Positions 1-7,404 of a DNA stretch of 64,000 nucleotides are shown here, piece by piece. The notes beneath the pieces were generated by a model. The model saw only the letters and a list, made by a program, of their open reading frames with translations, was not told the origin of the DNA and did not search any database. Positions within the stretch are counted from its first letter, which is position 1, and each line of letters opens with the position of its first letter. This DNA comes from DATDFB01 sp036522835 (GTDB lineage: Bacteria > Acidobacteriota > Thermoanaerobaculia > Gp7-AA8), in contig DATDFB010000125.1 in NCBI GenBank assembly GCA_036522835.1, forward strand, positions 1 to 64,000, in the 5' to 3' direction. The translations under genes were made by a program, and so were the position numbers.

Positions 1-52
1 ACGCGGCAGCGGATTTTAAGTCCGCAGCGTCTGCCGATTCCGCCACCGGGGC
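1..52 (-). tRNA. tRNA-Leu (anticodon UAA), 3' part cut by window edge
   Basis: Read on the minus strand, the 5' end GCCCCGGTGGCGGAATCGG has the acceptor arm and D-arm expected of a bacterial tRNA-Leu. It is followed by an anticodon stem with loop CTTAAAA, which gives anticodon UAA (positions 18-16) decoding UUA. The variable arm, T-arm and 3' end lie beyond the left edge. The 5' end lies only about 9 nt downstream of a terminator-like hairpin on the same strand. Confidence 0.93.
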
Positions 53-60
53 CGGAAATG

Positions 61-92
61 AAAAAGGGCGCCTTTGCAGGCGCCCTTCCGGG
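61..92 (-). terminator. intrinsic terminator (minus strand)
   Basis: On the minus strand, GGGCGCC-TGCAAA-GGCGCCC is a perfect 7-bp stem and 6-nt loop followed directly by TTTTT, a textbook intrinsic terminator. It would end a leftward transcript from the structured intergenic region. It lies immediately before the tRNA-Leu 5' end, so the tRNA would need read-through or its own very close promoter, which is odd. Confidence 0.6.
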
Positions 93-300
93 GTGGGGGT
101 CAGGAACTCTCCCCCTCAGGTTTATGAGAACAATCCATCGAACGCAGTACCTCCTCCCCCATGAATTTCCGGCGGACCCGCGGCAAGCGTCACGTGCATG
201 CCCGTAACCCACCTCGCCACGCCGCGGACCGGATCGACCGCTCCTGCCTGCCCCGAGGTAGAGGGGAGGAGCGGGAACTTGTCATCTAGTCAAAGAGCAC
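61..300. ncRNA. candidate structured non-coding RNA of unknown class
   Basis: This gap between the tRNA and the first gene has no credible ORF but strong inverted-repeat content. On the minus strand one can draw CCGCTCC/GGAGCGG (near 241-277), a long irregular stem CCGCGGC/GCCGCGG with outer CCGG/CCGG (near 170-235), GGGGG/CCCCC (near 98-117) and finally a T-tailed hairpin. Length (about 200-240 nt) and position would suit a housekeeping RNA such as 6S. However, I see neither the SRP core loop nor tmRNA, RNase P or riboswitch signature sequences, and an alternative plus-strand RNA ending at the hairpin near 322-347 cannot be excluded. The class and strand are unproven. Confidence 0.3.
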
Positions 301-319
301 AACCGTAAGGTGTACGGAT

Positions 320-349
320 CGAAAAGCGCCCGAGGCGCGGTTTTTATTG
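320..349. terminator. T-tailed hairpin, probably a plus-strand terminator
   Basis: GCGCC-CGA-GGCGC followed by GGTTTTTATT on the plus strand resembles an intrinsic terminator. The minus strand also has a shorter T tract (CTTTTC) after the same stem, so it may be bidirectional. It could end a plus-strand RNA from the 93-320 gap or insulate the promoter of the cupredoxin gene. Confidence 0.4.
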
Positions 350-438
350 CAGCGGTCTCTGGCTTAGCTCTCTCGGTGATGTTTTAGATGATACGTTTTC
401 CGTGCCAAATAGCAACATCAATTCCGCACAAGTCCTTG

Positions 439-447
439 TGCTACCAT
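439..447 (+). promoter_or_regulatory. possible extended -10 promoter element
   Basis: TGCTACCAT matches an extended -10 (TGn followed by a TAnnAT hexamer) and lies about 25 nt upstream of the chosen start of the cupredoxin gene, leaving room for the GGAG ribosome binding site near 459. The same nonamer recurs upstream of the peptide ABC ATPase and of the TPR gene. No clear -35 is visible. Confidence 0.35.
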
Positions 448-471
448 GTCGAACCTCCGGAGCTAATTGAC

Positions 472-1134
472 ATGAAACGACTTCTCGTTCTGGCGAGCCT
501 CGTCGCGGCTGCCGCGCCGCTCGCCGCCGCCACCGTCGGCGGCAAAGTCAACTTCGTGATGAAAAAGGGACAAGCGCCGGTCGTGGCCGAGACGCTGGTG
601 TGGCTCGAGCCCGCCGCCGGCAGGCCCGCGCCGAAGCCGCCCGCAAAGTTCACCATGACGACACGCGGCAAGACGCTCATCCCGCACGTGCTGGCGGTCC
701 CGGTGGGCTCGACGGTAGAGTTTCCGAACGACGATCCGATCTCGCACAACCTCTTTTCCCTCTCCTCGGCGAGCACGTTCGACCTCGGCCTCTACCGCAA
801 GGGGGCCGGCAAGTCGCAGAAGTTCACGACGCCGGGCGTCGTCAACGTCTACTGCAACGTGCACCCGCAGATGTCCGCCGTCATCCACGTGATGCCGACG
901 CCGTACTACGCCTTCGCCGACGCCGCCGGCAACTACGCCATCAACGACGTGCCGGCCGGGAAGTACAAGGTCGTCGTCTGGAACGAGCAAGGCGGCCAGG
1001 CGGCGACGATGGTCGACGTCGGCGCGGCTGGCGCCACGAACGTGGCCCTCACGCTCGACAGCAGCAACTACAAGACGGCCACGCACCTCAATAAAGTCGG
1101 CAAGCCGTACACGGCGCCGCCGAGGGATTACTGA
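472..1134 (+). CDS. exported cupredoxin-like copper protein
   Basis: A 220-residue exported protein. Residues 1-20 form a signal peptide (MKRLLVLASLVAAAAPLAAA). The centre (about 60-141) is a plastocyanin-like cupredoxin domain, and residues about 145-197 resemble a carboxypeptidase-regulatory-like beta sandwich (YAINDVPAGKYKVVVW). Likely type-1 copper ligands are visible as His92 (ISHN), Cys128, His131 and Met134 (YCNVHPQM), so it probably carries electrons or binds copper in the periplasm. An in-frame ATG lies 28 codons upstream, but only the start used here has a GGAG site about 9 nt away and a proper signal peptide. The stop abuts the TTG start of the kinase gene, so the two are probably co-transcribed. 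The redox partner is unknown. Confidence 0.85.
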   Translation: MKRLLVLASLVAAAAPLAAATVGGKVNFVMKKGQAPVVAETLVWLEPAAGRPAPKPPAKFTMTTRGKTLIPHVLAVPVGSTVEFPNDDPISHNLFSLSSASTFDLGLYRKGAGKSQKFTTPGVVNVYCNVHPQMSAVIHVMPTPYYAFADAAGNYAINDVPAGKYKVVVWNEQGGQAATMVDVGAAGATNVALTLDSSNYKTATHLNKVGKPYTAPPRDY

Positions 1135-3897
1135 TTGACCGCGCAGACGCTCGACACGGTCACGCCGGGGACGCTGCCGGCCGTCACGCCGCGGCAACTG
1201 GCGGTGGAGAAGGCGCGCTTCCCGCTGGTCTGGAAGATTTTCTTTCTGACGGCGCTCCTGATCGCCATCGTCGTGGCGGTGGCGGTGGGGTTGACGCTGC
1301 AGCGCGCGCAGGCCATCGCGCACGCGACGGCAGATAAGTCGATCTCGTCCGCGGCGCGGCTGTTCCGCGAATTCGAAAAGCAGCGCCTCTCGCGTCTCTC
1401 GCTGACGACGCAGCTCCTCGGCAACGATCCGAACTTCGTCCCCTACATGCAGAACGCGATTCGCCCGGCGCCCGACCCGGCCAATCCAACGGCGCCGACG
1501 ACGATCGATTACGCCAGCATCTTCGACCAGCTCACGCAGCGGAGAGACGCCCTCGGCACGGACGTCATGATGCTGCTCGACGAGCGCGGCAACCTCCTCG
1601 GCCGCACCGATCGGCCGGCGCTGACCTCTGCGCCGAACGAGAACGTGGCCGCCGAGTCTCCGCTCGTGAAGCAGATCGTCGACGATGCCACGATTCCGGC
1701 CGTCGCGGGCGTTTTCGCCGACGGCAATCATCTCTATCACATGGCGGTCGCGCCGCTCGGTCTCGGCGCGAACAACGTCCGCCTCGGGTACGTCGTCAAC
1801 GGCGTCGCCATCGACGATGCCTTTGCGAATCGCATCGCCGACGTCACGAATGCCGGGGTCGCGTTCGCGTCGAGCGCCCAACCGGTCGGCCGCTCCCAGA
1901 GCGCGCCGCAGTTCACGATGCAGCAGATGACCGGCGTCGAGAACATCTTCGCCACCGGCAAGATGATGCCGCCGAAGACGGTGACGATCGACCGCTCGCA
2001 GTACGTGATGACTGGCGAGCCAATGAAATCGGGCAGCAAGACCGTCGGCGCCGCGATCTTCCTCCGCTCGCTCGACGTCGAGCTCGCGCCGTTCCGCGAG
2101 ATCCAAAAGGCGCTTCTCGCCGGCGGCGGCGCGGCGGTGCTGCTGGCGTTCATCCTCTCGTGGTTCATCGCCAAGCGCGTCACTCGGCCGATCGAGGAGC
2201 TGGCCGGCATCGCCCAGGCGGTCACGCACGGCGACTACGACGTCCATCCCGCCATCGACCGCCAGGACGAAGTCGGCATTCTCGGCCGCTCGTTCGCGAA
2301 GATGATCACCTCGCTGCGCGACAAGGCCGAGCTCGAGGAGCTCTACGAGCAGATGGCCGCGAAGTCGGAAGAGCGCGAGGCCGTGCGCAAGAGCGAGCCG
2401 GCCAAGCTCGAAGAGGGGACGGTGCTCGTCACCGACCTGCGCGGGCTGCCGCCGACGGTGGGCGGCGGCGACGCCGCCAACGTCATCGCCGACGTCGCCC
2501 GCGTCATGAAGCTGCAGGAAGCGGAAGTGGATCGGCAGGACGGCGTCGTCCGCGAGATCAAAGGGCATCGCCTCGTCAGCGTCTTCCGCGGCGAGCGCGG
2601 GATCATCCATGCCATCCGCGCCGCGCGCGCGATCAACGAGGAGCTGGCGGCGCAAGGCAACGGCAACACGATGCAGATCGGCGTGGGCATCGCCACGGGC
2701 GAGTTCGTGACCGGCTCGGTCGAGCTGCAGCAGGAGAGCGGTCTGGCCGTCGTCGGCAACGCCCCGCTCCTCGCCGAGGTCTTCGCCTGGCACGCGCCGA
2801 CCGGCTACGCGTACATCTCGTACGAGACGGCCCAGGCGGCCGGGAACGAGATTCTGTCATCGTCGACGCACGAGCAGGTGGTGCTGCGCTGGCTGCCGCA
2901 GCCGCTGCCCGTGGCCGCGGTTCCGCTCGCGAATCTCGGCTCGACGATGATGCGCACGCTCGGACAGACCACGAGCTCGATGGCTACGCTGCGCGTCGAC
3001 TCGACGCAGCCGGGGCAGACCGCGCCGGCCTACGCCCTCGCCGAGCTCTCAGCCGGCCAGCTCTTCGCGAACCGCTACCAGATCGAGCAGATCCTCGGGC
3101 GCGGCGGCATGGGCGTGGTCTACCGCGCCGTCGACACGCAGCTCGACGAGACGGTGGCGATCAAGACGCTGCCGGGCGACGTGATGCAGAAGTCCCCCGA
3201 GGATCTGGAGCGCTTCAAGCGCGAGATCCGGCTGGCGCGCAAGATCACGCACCGCAACGTGCTGCGCACGTACGACTACGGCGAGGCCGAGGGCGTCTAC
3301 TTCATCTCGATGGAGTACGTGCGCGGCTACACGCTGGCCGAGCTGCTCGAGGAAGCGCAAGACCACCGCATGGCCGCGCGCGCGGCCATGGGCCTGTCGC
3401 GCCAGATCTGCCGCGGGCTGCAGGCCGCGCACGAGCAGGGGATCATCCACCGCGACATCAAGCCGCAGAACGTGCTGATCGATCACAAGGGCGAAGTGAA
3501 GCTGATGGACTTCGGCATCGCGCGCATGGCCGAGGCGAAGGAAGGGATGACCCAGGCGGGGCTGATCGTGGGGACGCCGCACTACATGAGCCCCGAGCAG
3601 GTGCAGGGCCAGCAGCTCGACGCGCGCAGCGACGTCTACTCGATGGGCGTCATGCTGTACGAGATTCTCGGAGGCGCGAAGCCGTTCACGTCGTCGTCGC
3701 TGACGGGCGTGCTGACCGCGCACATCACCGAGACGCCGAAGCCGCTCATCGAGCTGCGCCCGGAGATCGGCCGCGCCGTCGACGCCATGGTGATGCGCTG
3801 CCTGGCCAAGAATCCGAAGGACCGCTACGCCGACGCGGGCGCCTTGCTCGCGGATCTCGACCGGCAGACGATGACGGCGGTGCAGGCGGCGGCGTAG
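1135..3897 (+). CDS. membrane receptor with degenerate cyclase domain and C-terminal Ser/Thr kinase
   Basis: A 920-residue sensor kinase. A first membrane segment lies at about 32-52. A presumably periplasmic sensory region follows to a second membrane segment at about 322-345, then HAMP (about 343-400), a class III nucleotidyl-cyclase-like domain (about 425-600) and a Pkn2-type kinase (about 645-905). The kinase is complete: G-loop GRGGMGVVY (~655), VAIK lysine (~676), HRDIKPQN (~771), DFG (~791) and SPEQ. In the cyclase module the first metal Asp may be present (VTDLRG), but the usual GD of the second metal site reads KGHRLVSVF, so catalysis looks lost and a regulatory role is likely. The start is TTG directly after the cupredoxin stop. 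Such cyclase-kinase fusions are uncommon; the ligand and substrates are unknown. Confidence 0.88.
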   Translation: MTAQTLDTVTPGTLPAVTPRQLAVEKARFPLVWKIFFLTALLIAIVVAVAVGLTLQRAQAIAHATADKSISSAARLFREFEKQRLSRLSLTTQLLGNDPNFVPYMQNAIRPAPDPANPTAPTTIDYASIFDQLTQRRDALGTDVMMLLDERGNLLGRTDRPALTSAPNENVAAESPLVKQIVDDATIPAVAGVFADGNHLYHMAVAPLGLGANNVRLGYVVNGVAIDDAFANRIADVTNAGVAFASSAQPVGRSQSAPQFTMQQMTGVENIFATGKMMPPKTVTIDRSQYVMTGEPMKSGSKTVGAAIFLRSLDVELAPFREIQKALLAGGGAAVLLAFILSWFIAKRVTRPIEELAGIAQAVTHGDYDVHPAIDRQDEVGILGRSFAKMITSLRDKAELEELYEQMAAKSEEREAVRKSEPAKLEEGTVLVTDLRGLPPTVGGGDAANVIADVARVMKLQEAEVDRQDGVVREIKGHRLVSVFRGERGIIHAIRAARAINEELAAQGNGNTMQIGVGIATGEFVTGSVELQQESGLAVVGNAPLLAEVFAWHAPTGYAYISYETAQAAGNEILSSSTHEQVVLRWLPQPLPVAAVPLANLGSTMMRTLGQTTSSMATLRVDSTQPGQTAPAYALAELSAGQLFANRYQIEQILGRGGMGVVYRAVDTQLDETVAIKTLPGDVMQKSPEDLERFKREIRLARKITHRNVLRTYDYGEAEGVYFISMEYVRGYTLAELLEEAQDHRMAARAAMGLSRQICRGLQAAHEQGIIHRDIKPQNVLIDHKGEVKLMDFGIARMAEAKEGMTQAGLIVGTPHYMSPEQVQGQQLDARSDVYSMGVMLYEILGGAKPFTSSSLTGVLTAHITETPKPLIELRPEIGRAVDAMVMRCLAKNPKDRYADAGALLADLDRQTMTAVQAAA

Positions 3898-3929
3898 GTG
3901 TCGGCGCGGGACTACGCGGCCCTTCTCGA

Positions 3930-4004
3930 GAGAGTCCTGAGTCCTGGGTCCTGCGTCCTGAGTACTGAGTCGCGATGAGCTCAGGACCCAGGACCCAGGA
4001 CTCA
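3930..4004. repeat. inverted arms of tandem heptamers, GTCCTGN type (locus 1)
   Basis: Left arm: five consecutive 7-mers from 3934 (GTCCTGA, GTCCTGG, GTCCTGC, GTCCTGA, GTACTGA). After a spacer of about 12 nt, the right arm has three 7-mers from 3981 (TCAGGAC, CCAGGAC, CCAGGAC), the reverse complement of the same unit. The whole can fold into one long hairpin. It is preceded by GAGAGA, as is the copy near 35965. It sits downstream of the kinase gene with no gene of its own. The rest of the gap to the next gene holds only the small minus-strand ORF described separately. Confidence 0.85.
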
Positions 4005-4049
4005 AGTCGTGCTGTGGATGATCATCGGCTCAGTCATCACGGCGCTCCG

Positions 4050-4181
4050 TCAGCAGATGCTCATCGCGGCGATCACGCCGTGCGTCGTGTTGCCGTTGCT
4101 GGCGATGGCCGCGCCGTTCGAGCCGCCGTTTTGACGGATGTTCACCTGCCGCACGTCCACCTCGCCGTAAACTTTCTTCAT
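4050..4181 (-). CDS. possible small protein (43 aa), divergent to the S9 peptidase
   Basis: An ATG-initiated 43-codon ORF whose start overlaps the start of the divergent peptidase by 2 nt. The product is polar and Gly/Asn-rich in its middle (RQNGGSNGAAIASNGNTTHG) with a single C-terminal Cys. A purine-rich AGGAGGAGAG lies 9-18 nt upstream of the ATG. Third positions are almost all G/C, but an overlapping plus-strand frame (4009-4134) shares the same wobble positions, so codon bias does not decide between them. No family is recognised. It is too short to be confident of, but it would explain an otherwise empty gap. Confidence 0.3.
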   Translation of the reverse strand: MKKVYGEVDVRQVNIRQNGGSNGAAIASNGNTTHGVIAAMSIC

Positions 4182-6156
4182 GCGCCGACTCGCTCTCCTC
4201 CTCTCTCTCTTCTATGCCGCCACCACGCTCGCCGCCGGCCTGCCGCGGCTCATTCCGCGGGAGCTCTTATTCGGCAATCCCGAGCGCGCCGTGCCGCAGC
4301 TCTCGCCGGACGGCAAACGCATCGCCTGGCTCGCTCCCGACGACCACGGCGTGTTGAACGTCTGGGTGCAGCCGGTCAGCGGCGCGGAGAAGCCGCGCCT
4401 CTTGACCACCGAGCGCGAGCGGCCGCTCTACTTCTATCGCTGGGCCGCCGACGGGCGGCACCTTCTCTATCTGCAGAACCGCGGAGGCGACGAGGTCAAC
4501 CATCTCTACTCCGCCGACCTCGCCGACGGAAACGTGCGCGACCTCACCCCGTTCCGCGGCGTGAAGGCGCAGAACGTCCGGACCGACCTCGCGCACCCGC
4601 ACACGGTCCTCGTGGCCCTCAACCTGCGCGACCGGAAGCGCTTCGACATGTACCGCGTCGACCTCGAAAGCGGCGCGCTCACGCTCGCGGCGAAAAACCC
4701 CGGCGACGTGCTCACCTGGACGACGGACGAGAACTTCGTCGTCCGCGCCGCCACGGCCTTCGACGCGAAGGGACAGACCATCATCCGCGTGCGCGACAGC
4801 GCCGCCGGGCCATGGCGCGACCTCGTGACCATGCCGTTCGAACGAGCCCTCTTCGACGGGCAGGTCGTCAACGGCTCGCTCATCGCCGGCTTCGAGCCGG
4901 GCGGCAAGGTGCTACTCGTCCACTCCGCGCTGCACTCGGACAAGGGACGGCTCGTGCGCATCGACACCGCCACCGGCAAGGAGCTCGGCGTGGTGGCGTC
5001 GGATCCCGATTCCGACGTCGACTCCGACGGCGACGCCCCGGGCGTCATCCTCCATCCTCTGACGCACAAGCTGCAGGCGGTGCGCTTCAACTACACGACG
5101 CCGCACTGGCTGTTCCTCGATCCGGCCATGAAGGCCGACTTCGCGCGCATCGAGAAGGAAGTGCCGGCCTTCCTGACGCTTCTCAGCCGCGACCGCGACG
5201 ACAAGACCTGGATCATTTCCGCGCAGCGCAGCGACCTGCCGCCGTCGTACTACACCTTCGACCGCCGCACGCGCCGTCTCACGCCGCTCTTCAGCGACTA
5301 CCCGGCTCTCGCCGGCTACCAACTGGCGCCGAAGACGCCGGTGATCATTCCGGCCCGCGACGGGCTGCAAATGGTGAGCTATCTGTCCGTCGCGCCGGGC
5401 GTGGAGGCGAAGAACCTTCCGCTCGTCCTCATGATTCACGGCGGTCCCTGGTACCGCGACACGGCCGACTACGACCCGGAGATCCAGTTTCTCGCCAACC
5501 GCGGCTACGCCGTGCTGCAGGTCAATTACCGCGGCTCGACGGGGTTCGGCCTGAAGTTCCTCAATGCCTCGACGAACGAGTGGGGCCGCGGCACGCAGGA
5601 GGATTTGTACGACGCGGTGGCGTGGGCGGTCGGGCAGGGGATTGCCGATCCGAAGCGCATCGCGGCCATGGGCGGCTCGGGCGGGGGCTACGCGACGCTG
5701 CGGGCGCTCTCGCAGCGGCCGGAGCTCTTCGCCTGCGGCGTCGACATGGTGGGGCCGGCGGACGTGGCCACGCTCTTCCGTAGCTTTCCGATATACTGGT
5801 CGGGCATCATGCTGCGCTGGCGGCGGCGCGTCGGCGACGTGGAGCACGACGACGCTCTCAACCGCGCCATCTCCCCGCTCTATCACGCCGCCGACATTCG
5901 CGCGCCGCTGCTGATCGCACAGGGCGCCAACGACGTGCGCGTGACCATCGCCAATGCCGACGCGATGGTGAAGGCGCTGCGCGAGAATCAGCGCGAGGTG
6001 GAGTACGTCGTGTACCCCGACGAGGGGCATGGGCTCGGCCGCCCCGAGAATGCGCTCGACTTCTACGCGCGCGTGGAGCAGTTTCTCGCCAAGCACCTCG
6101 GCGGCCGCGCGGAAGCGTGGAAAAAGTACGAGGGCACGACCGCGGAGCTGCGTTAA
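4180..6156 (+). CDS. exported S9 family serine peptidase
   Basis: A 658-residue peptidase. Residues 1-19 are a signal peptide (MRRLALLLSLFYAATTLAA). Then comes an N-terminal beta-propeller of TolB-like blades (for example PQLSPDGKRIAWLAPDD) and a C-terminal alpha/beta-hydrolase domain from about residue 400 (LMIHGGPWYRD). The catalytic triad is visible: Ser500 in MGGSGGGY, Asp585 in ANDVRV and His617 in DEGHGL. Members of the S9C/acylaminoacyl-peptidase group cut short peptides; here the site of action is probably the periplasm. There is no strong Shine-Dalgarno before the ATG. It stands alone between two repeat regions. It is one of three S9 enzymes in the window, consistent with peptide use as food. 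Confidence 0.93.
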   Translation: MRRLALLLSLFYAATTLAAGLPRLIPRELLFGNPERAVPQLSPDGKRIAWLAPDDHGVLNVWVQPVSGAEKPRLLTTERERPLYFYRWAADGRHLLYLQNRGGDEVNHLYSADLADGNVRDLTPFRGVKAQNVRTDLAHPHTVLVALNLRDRKRFDMYRVDLESGALTLAAKNPGDVLTWTTDENFVVRAATAFDAKGQTIIRVRDSAAGPWRDLVTMPFERALFDGQVVNGSLIAGFEPGGKVLLVHSALHSDKGRLVRIDTATGKELGVVASDPDSDVDSDGDAPGVILHPLTHKLQAVRFNYTTPHWLFLDPAMKADFARIEKEVPAFLTLLSRDRDDKTWIISAQRSDLPPSYYTFDRRTRRLTPLFSDYPALAGYQLAPKTPVIIPARDGLQMVSYLSVAPGVEAKNLPLVLMIHGGPWYRDTADYDPEIQFLANRGYAVLQVNYRGSTGFGLKFLNASTNEWGRGTQEDLYDAVAWAVGQGIADPKRIAAMGGSGGGYATLRALSQRPELFACGVDMVGPADVATLFRSFPIYWSGIMLRWRRRVGDVEHDDALNRAISPLYHAADIRAPLLIAQGANDVRVTIANADAMVKALRENQREVEYVVYPDEGHGLGRPENALDFYARVEQFLAKHLGGRAEAWKKYEGTTAELR

Positions 6157-6174
6157 ACAATCCGCGAGCGGACG

Positions 6175-6400
6175 CATCCCATCCCGGGATGGGATGCGTG
6201 CGTCCCGGGATCGGACTCGTGCGTTCCGGGAATGGGACTCGTGCCATCCCGGGATGGGATTCGTCCCATCCCGGGATGAGATGAATGCGATCCCGGGATG
6301 GGACCCAAGTGTTCCGGGATGGCATGCATGCGATCACGGGAGGGGATTCAAGCGTCCCGGGATGGGATGAATGCGATCACAGGATCAGATTCCTGCGCTC
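6175..6400. repeat. tandem array of about ten 21-22 nt units with a CCCGGG core
   Basis: Units of the form TCCCGGGATGGGATKMRTGCG begin at 6182, 6203, 6224, 6247, 6269, 6291, 6312, 6334, 6355 and 6377, a mean spacing of 21.7 nt. The first four bases plus the palindromic CCCGGG and GAT are best conserved; later units decay (TCACGGGAG, TCACAGGAT). A frame reads through part of the array, but the mixed 21/22/23 spacing breaks periodicity in frame, so I treat it as non-coding. It separates the S9 peptidase from a convergent operon and runs up to the stop codon of the YjbR-family gene. Confidence 0.9.
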
Positions 6401-6748
6401 TCACAACGCGCGATTCTGCAGCCGCTTCGGCGCCGTCACCTTCCAGGCCGCTTTGATCAGCGACTCGACCATGCCCCAATCGAGGCCCGTGTCCAATCGC
6501 ACGCCGATCCAGCCCGCCGGTCCGACGTAGGGTGGGCGGAAAAAGTGCTTCGGGTCGGCCGCGACGAGCGACTCCTGCACCCCCTCCTCCGCCTTGAGCA
6601 GAACAGAGAGATGCGGATCGCCATGATGGTAGGTCGACATCATCGCGAACATCTTCCCCACGCGCCACGTCGGCTCGCCCCAGGCGAGCTTCTCCGTCGC
6701 GCCGGGGAGGGAAAGGCAGATCTTGCGCACGCGCTCGAGCGGCTTCAC
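6401..6748 (-). CDS. MmcQ/YjbR family protein
   Basis: A 115-residue protein of the MmcQ/YjbR (DUF419) family, small DNA-binding-like folds of unknown function. Family hallmarks are the N-terminal LERVRKICLSLPGATEKLAWGE, the central PTWRVGKMFAMM and the C-terminal GWIGVRLD and WGMVESLIKAAW. A longer frame exists, but the GTG start used here overlaps the upstream stop as GTGA, giving the normal family length and suggesting translational coupling to the exported protein upstream. It is the last gene of the leftward mutS2-dnaG-rpoD cluster and ends inside the tandem array. Its role is unknown. Confidence 0.85.
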   Translation of the reverse strand: MKPLERVRKICLSLPGATEKLAWGEPTWRVGKMFAMMSTYHHGDPHLSVLLKAEEGVQESLVAADPKHFFRPPYVGPAGWIGVRLDTGLDWGMVESLIKAAWKVTAPKRLQNRAL

Positions 6749-7404
6749 CGTGCGAAAAAGTATAGCCGTCCCACGCGCAGCGCTTCCTCTTCTCCGTCGC
6801 TGTTCGGCACGAAGCTCTTGAGGCGCAAGAGCGGCAGCTTGTGAAAGCGGCGGAAATTCAGCTCTACGTAGAGCGGCGTCCCGGGAATGGAGCGCAGCGC
6901 CGCGGCGGTGCCGGGGGCGAGGCCGGCCACGAACTGCTCGACGATCGTGCGGAGCTGCGGATTCGGCGGAATGGCCGTCGCCGTCCAGACGTCGATCCAC
7001 GCCGCCGGACCGTAGACGAGCCGGTAGCGCCGCGCCGGAACGCTGCCGACTTTACCCGCGAGCTCGGGACCGAGCAACGGCGCGGGCACCTCGGCGACGT
7101 CGCTGCGGCCGAGCTTCCGGAGCGCCGGCGCGATCCCGGCGATCGGCTCATTCGTGGCGATGCGCGACAGCGGGTTCTCCACCGTGATCGCCGCCGCGCC
7201 GTTGCGGCTGAAGGCATTCATCAGCAGCGTCTCCGCGCGCACGCCGCCGGGATAGACGTCGAGCGTCACCGTGCCGAACTTGCCGAGAAAGGGAAAGGGG
7301 GCGGCGGGATTCGCTTCGAGCGTGAGGTGGTAGGGCTGCGCGACGAGCGGAAGGGCGAATAGCAGAAGGGCGGCCGCGAGGCCGCCCTTTCTAGAATGTG
7401 GCAT
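6745..7404 (-). CDS. exported protein of unknown function
   Basis: A 219-residue protein with an N-terminal signal peptide (RKGGLAAALLLFALPLVAQ) and a beta-rich body of short alternating strands. I do not recognise the family. Its ATG overlaps the end of rpoD by 14 bp, and there is no good Shine-Dalgarno, so expression may depend on read-through from rpoD. The first codons coincide with a hairpin (GGGCGGCC-TCGC-GGCCGCCC then TTCT, near 7368-7387) that could act as a weak terminator after rpoD. It is coupled by GTGA to the YjbR-family gene. The start could lie further in, but the signal sequence argues for this one. Confidence 0.6.
   Translation of the reverse strand: MPHSRKGGLAAALLLFALPLVAQPYHLTLEANPAAPFPFLGKFGTVTLDVYPGGVRAETLLMNAFSRNGAAAITVENPLSRIATNEPIAGIAPALRKLGRSDVAEVPAPLLGPELAGKVGSVPARRYRLVYGPAAWIDVWTATAIPPNPQLRTIVEQFVAGLAPGTAAALRSIPGTPLYVELNFRRFHKLPLLRLKSFVPNSDGEEEALRVGRLYFFAR

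Noticed and set aside
463..2793. A 776-codon minus-strand open frame opposite the cupredoxin and kinase genes
   Set aside because: Its product is an Arg/Asp/His/Leu-rich low-complexity sequence typical of antisense frames in high-GC genes, and the plus strand has clear domains. The same applies to the long antisense frames at 25316-27229, 33094-35901, 38200-39981 and 61351-63315.
4009..4134. 42-codon hydrophobic plus-strand ORF (GTG start) in the gap after heptamer locus 1
   Set aside because: No ribosome binding site, no family and it shares wobble positions with the minus-strand small ORF; neither is proven, but the minus frame has the better upstream signal.
6029..6370. Protein with 7-residue repeats read through the 21-22 nt array
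   Set aside because: Unit length varies from 21 to 23 nt, so the frame slips; the frame is a continuation out of phase with the S9 peptidase and has no start of its own.
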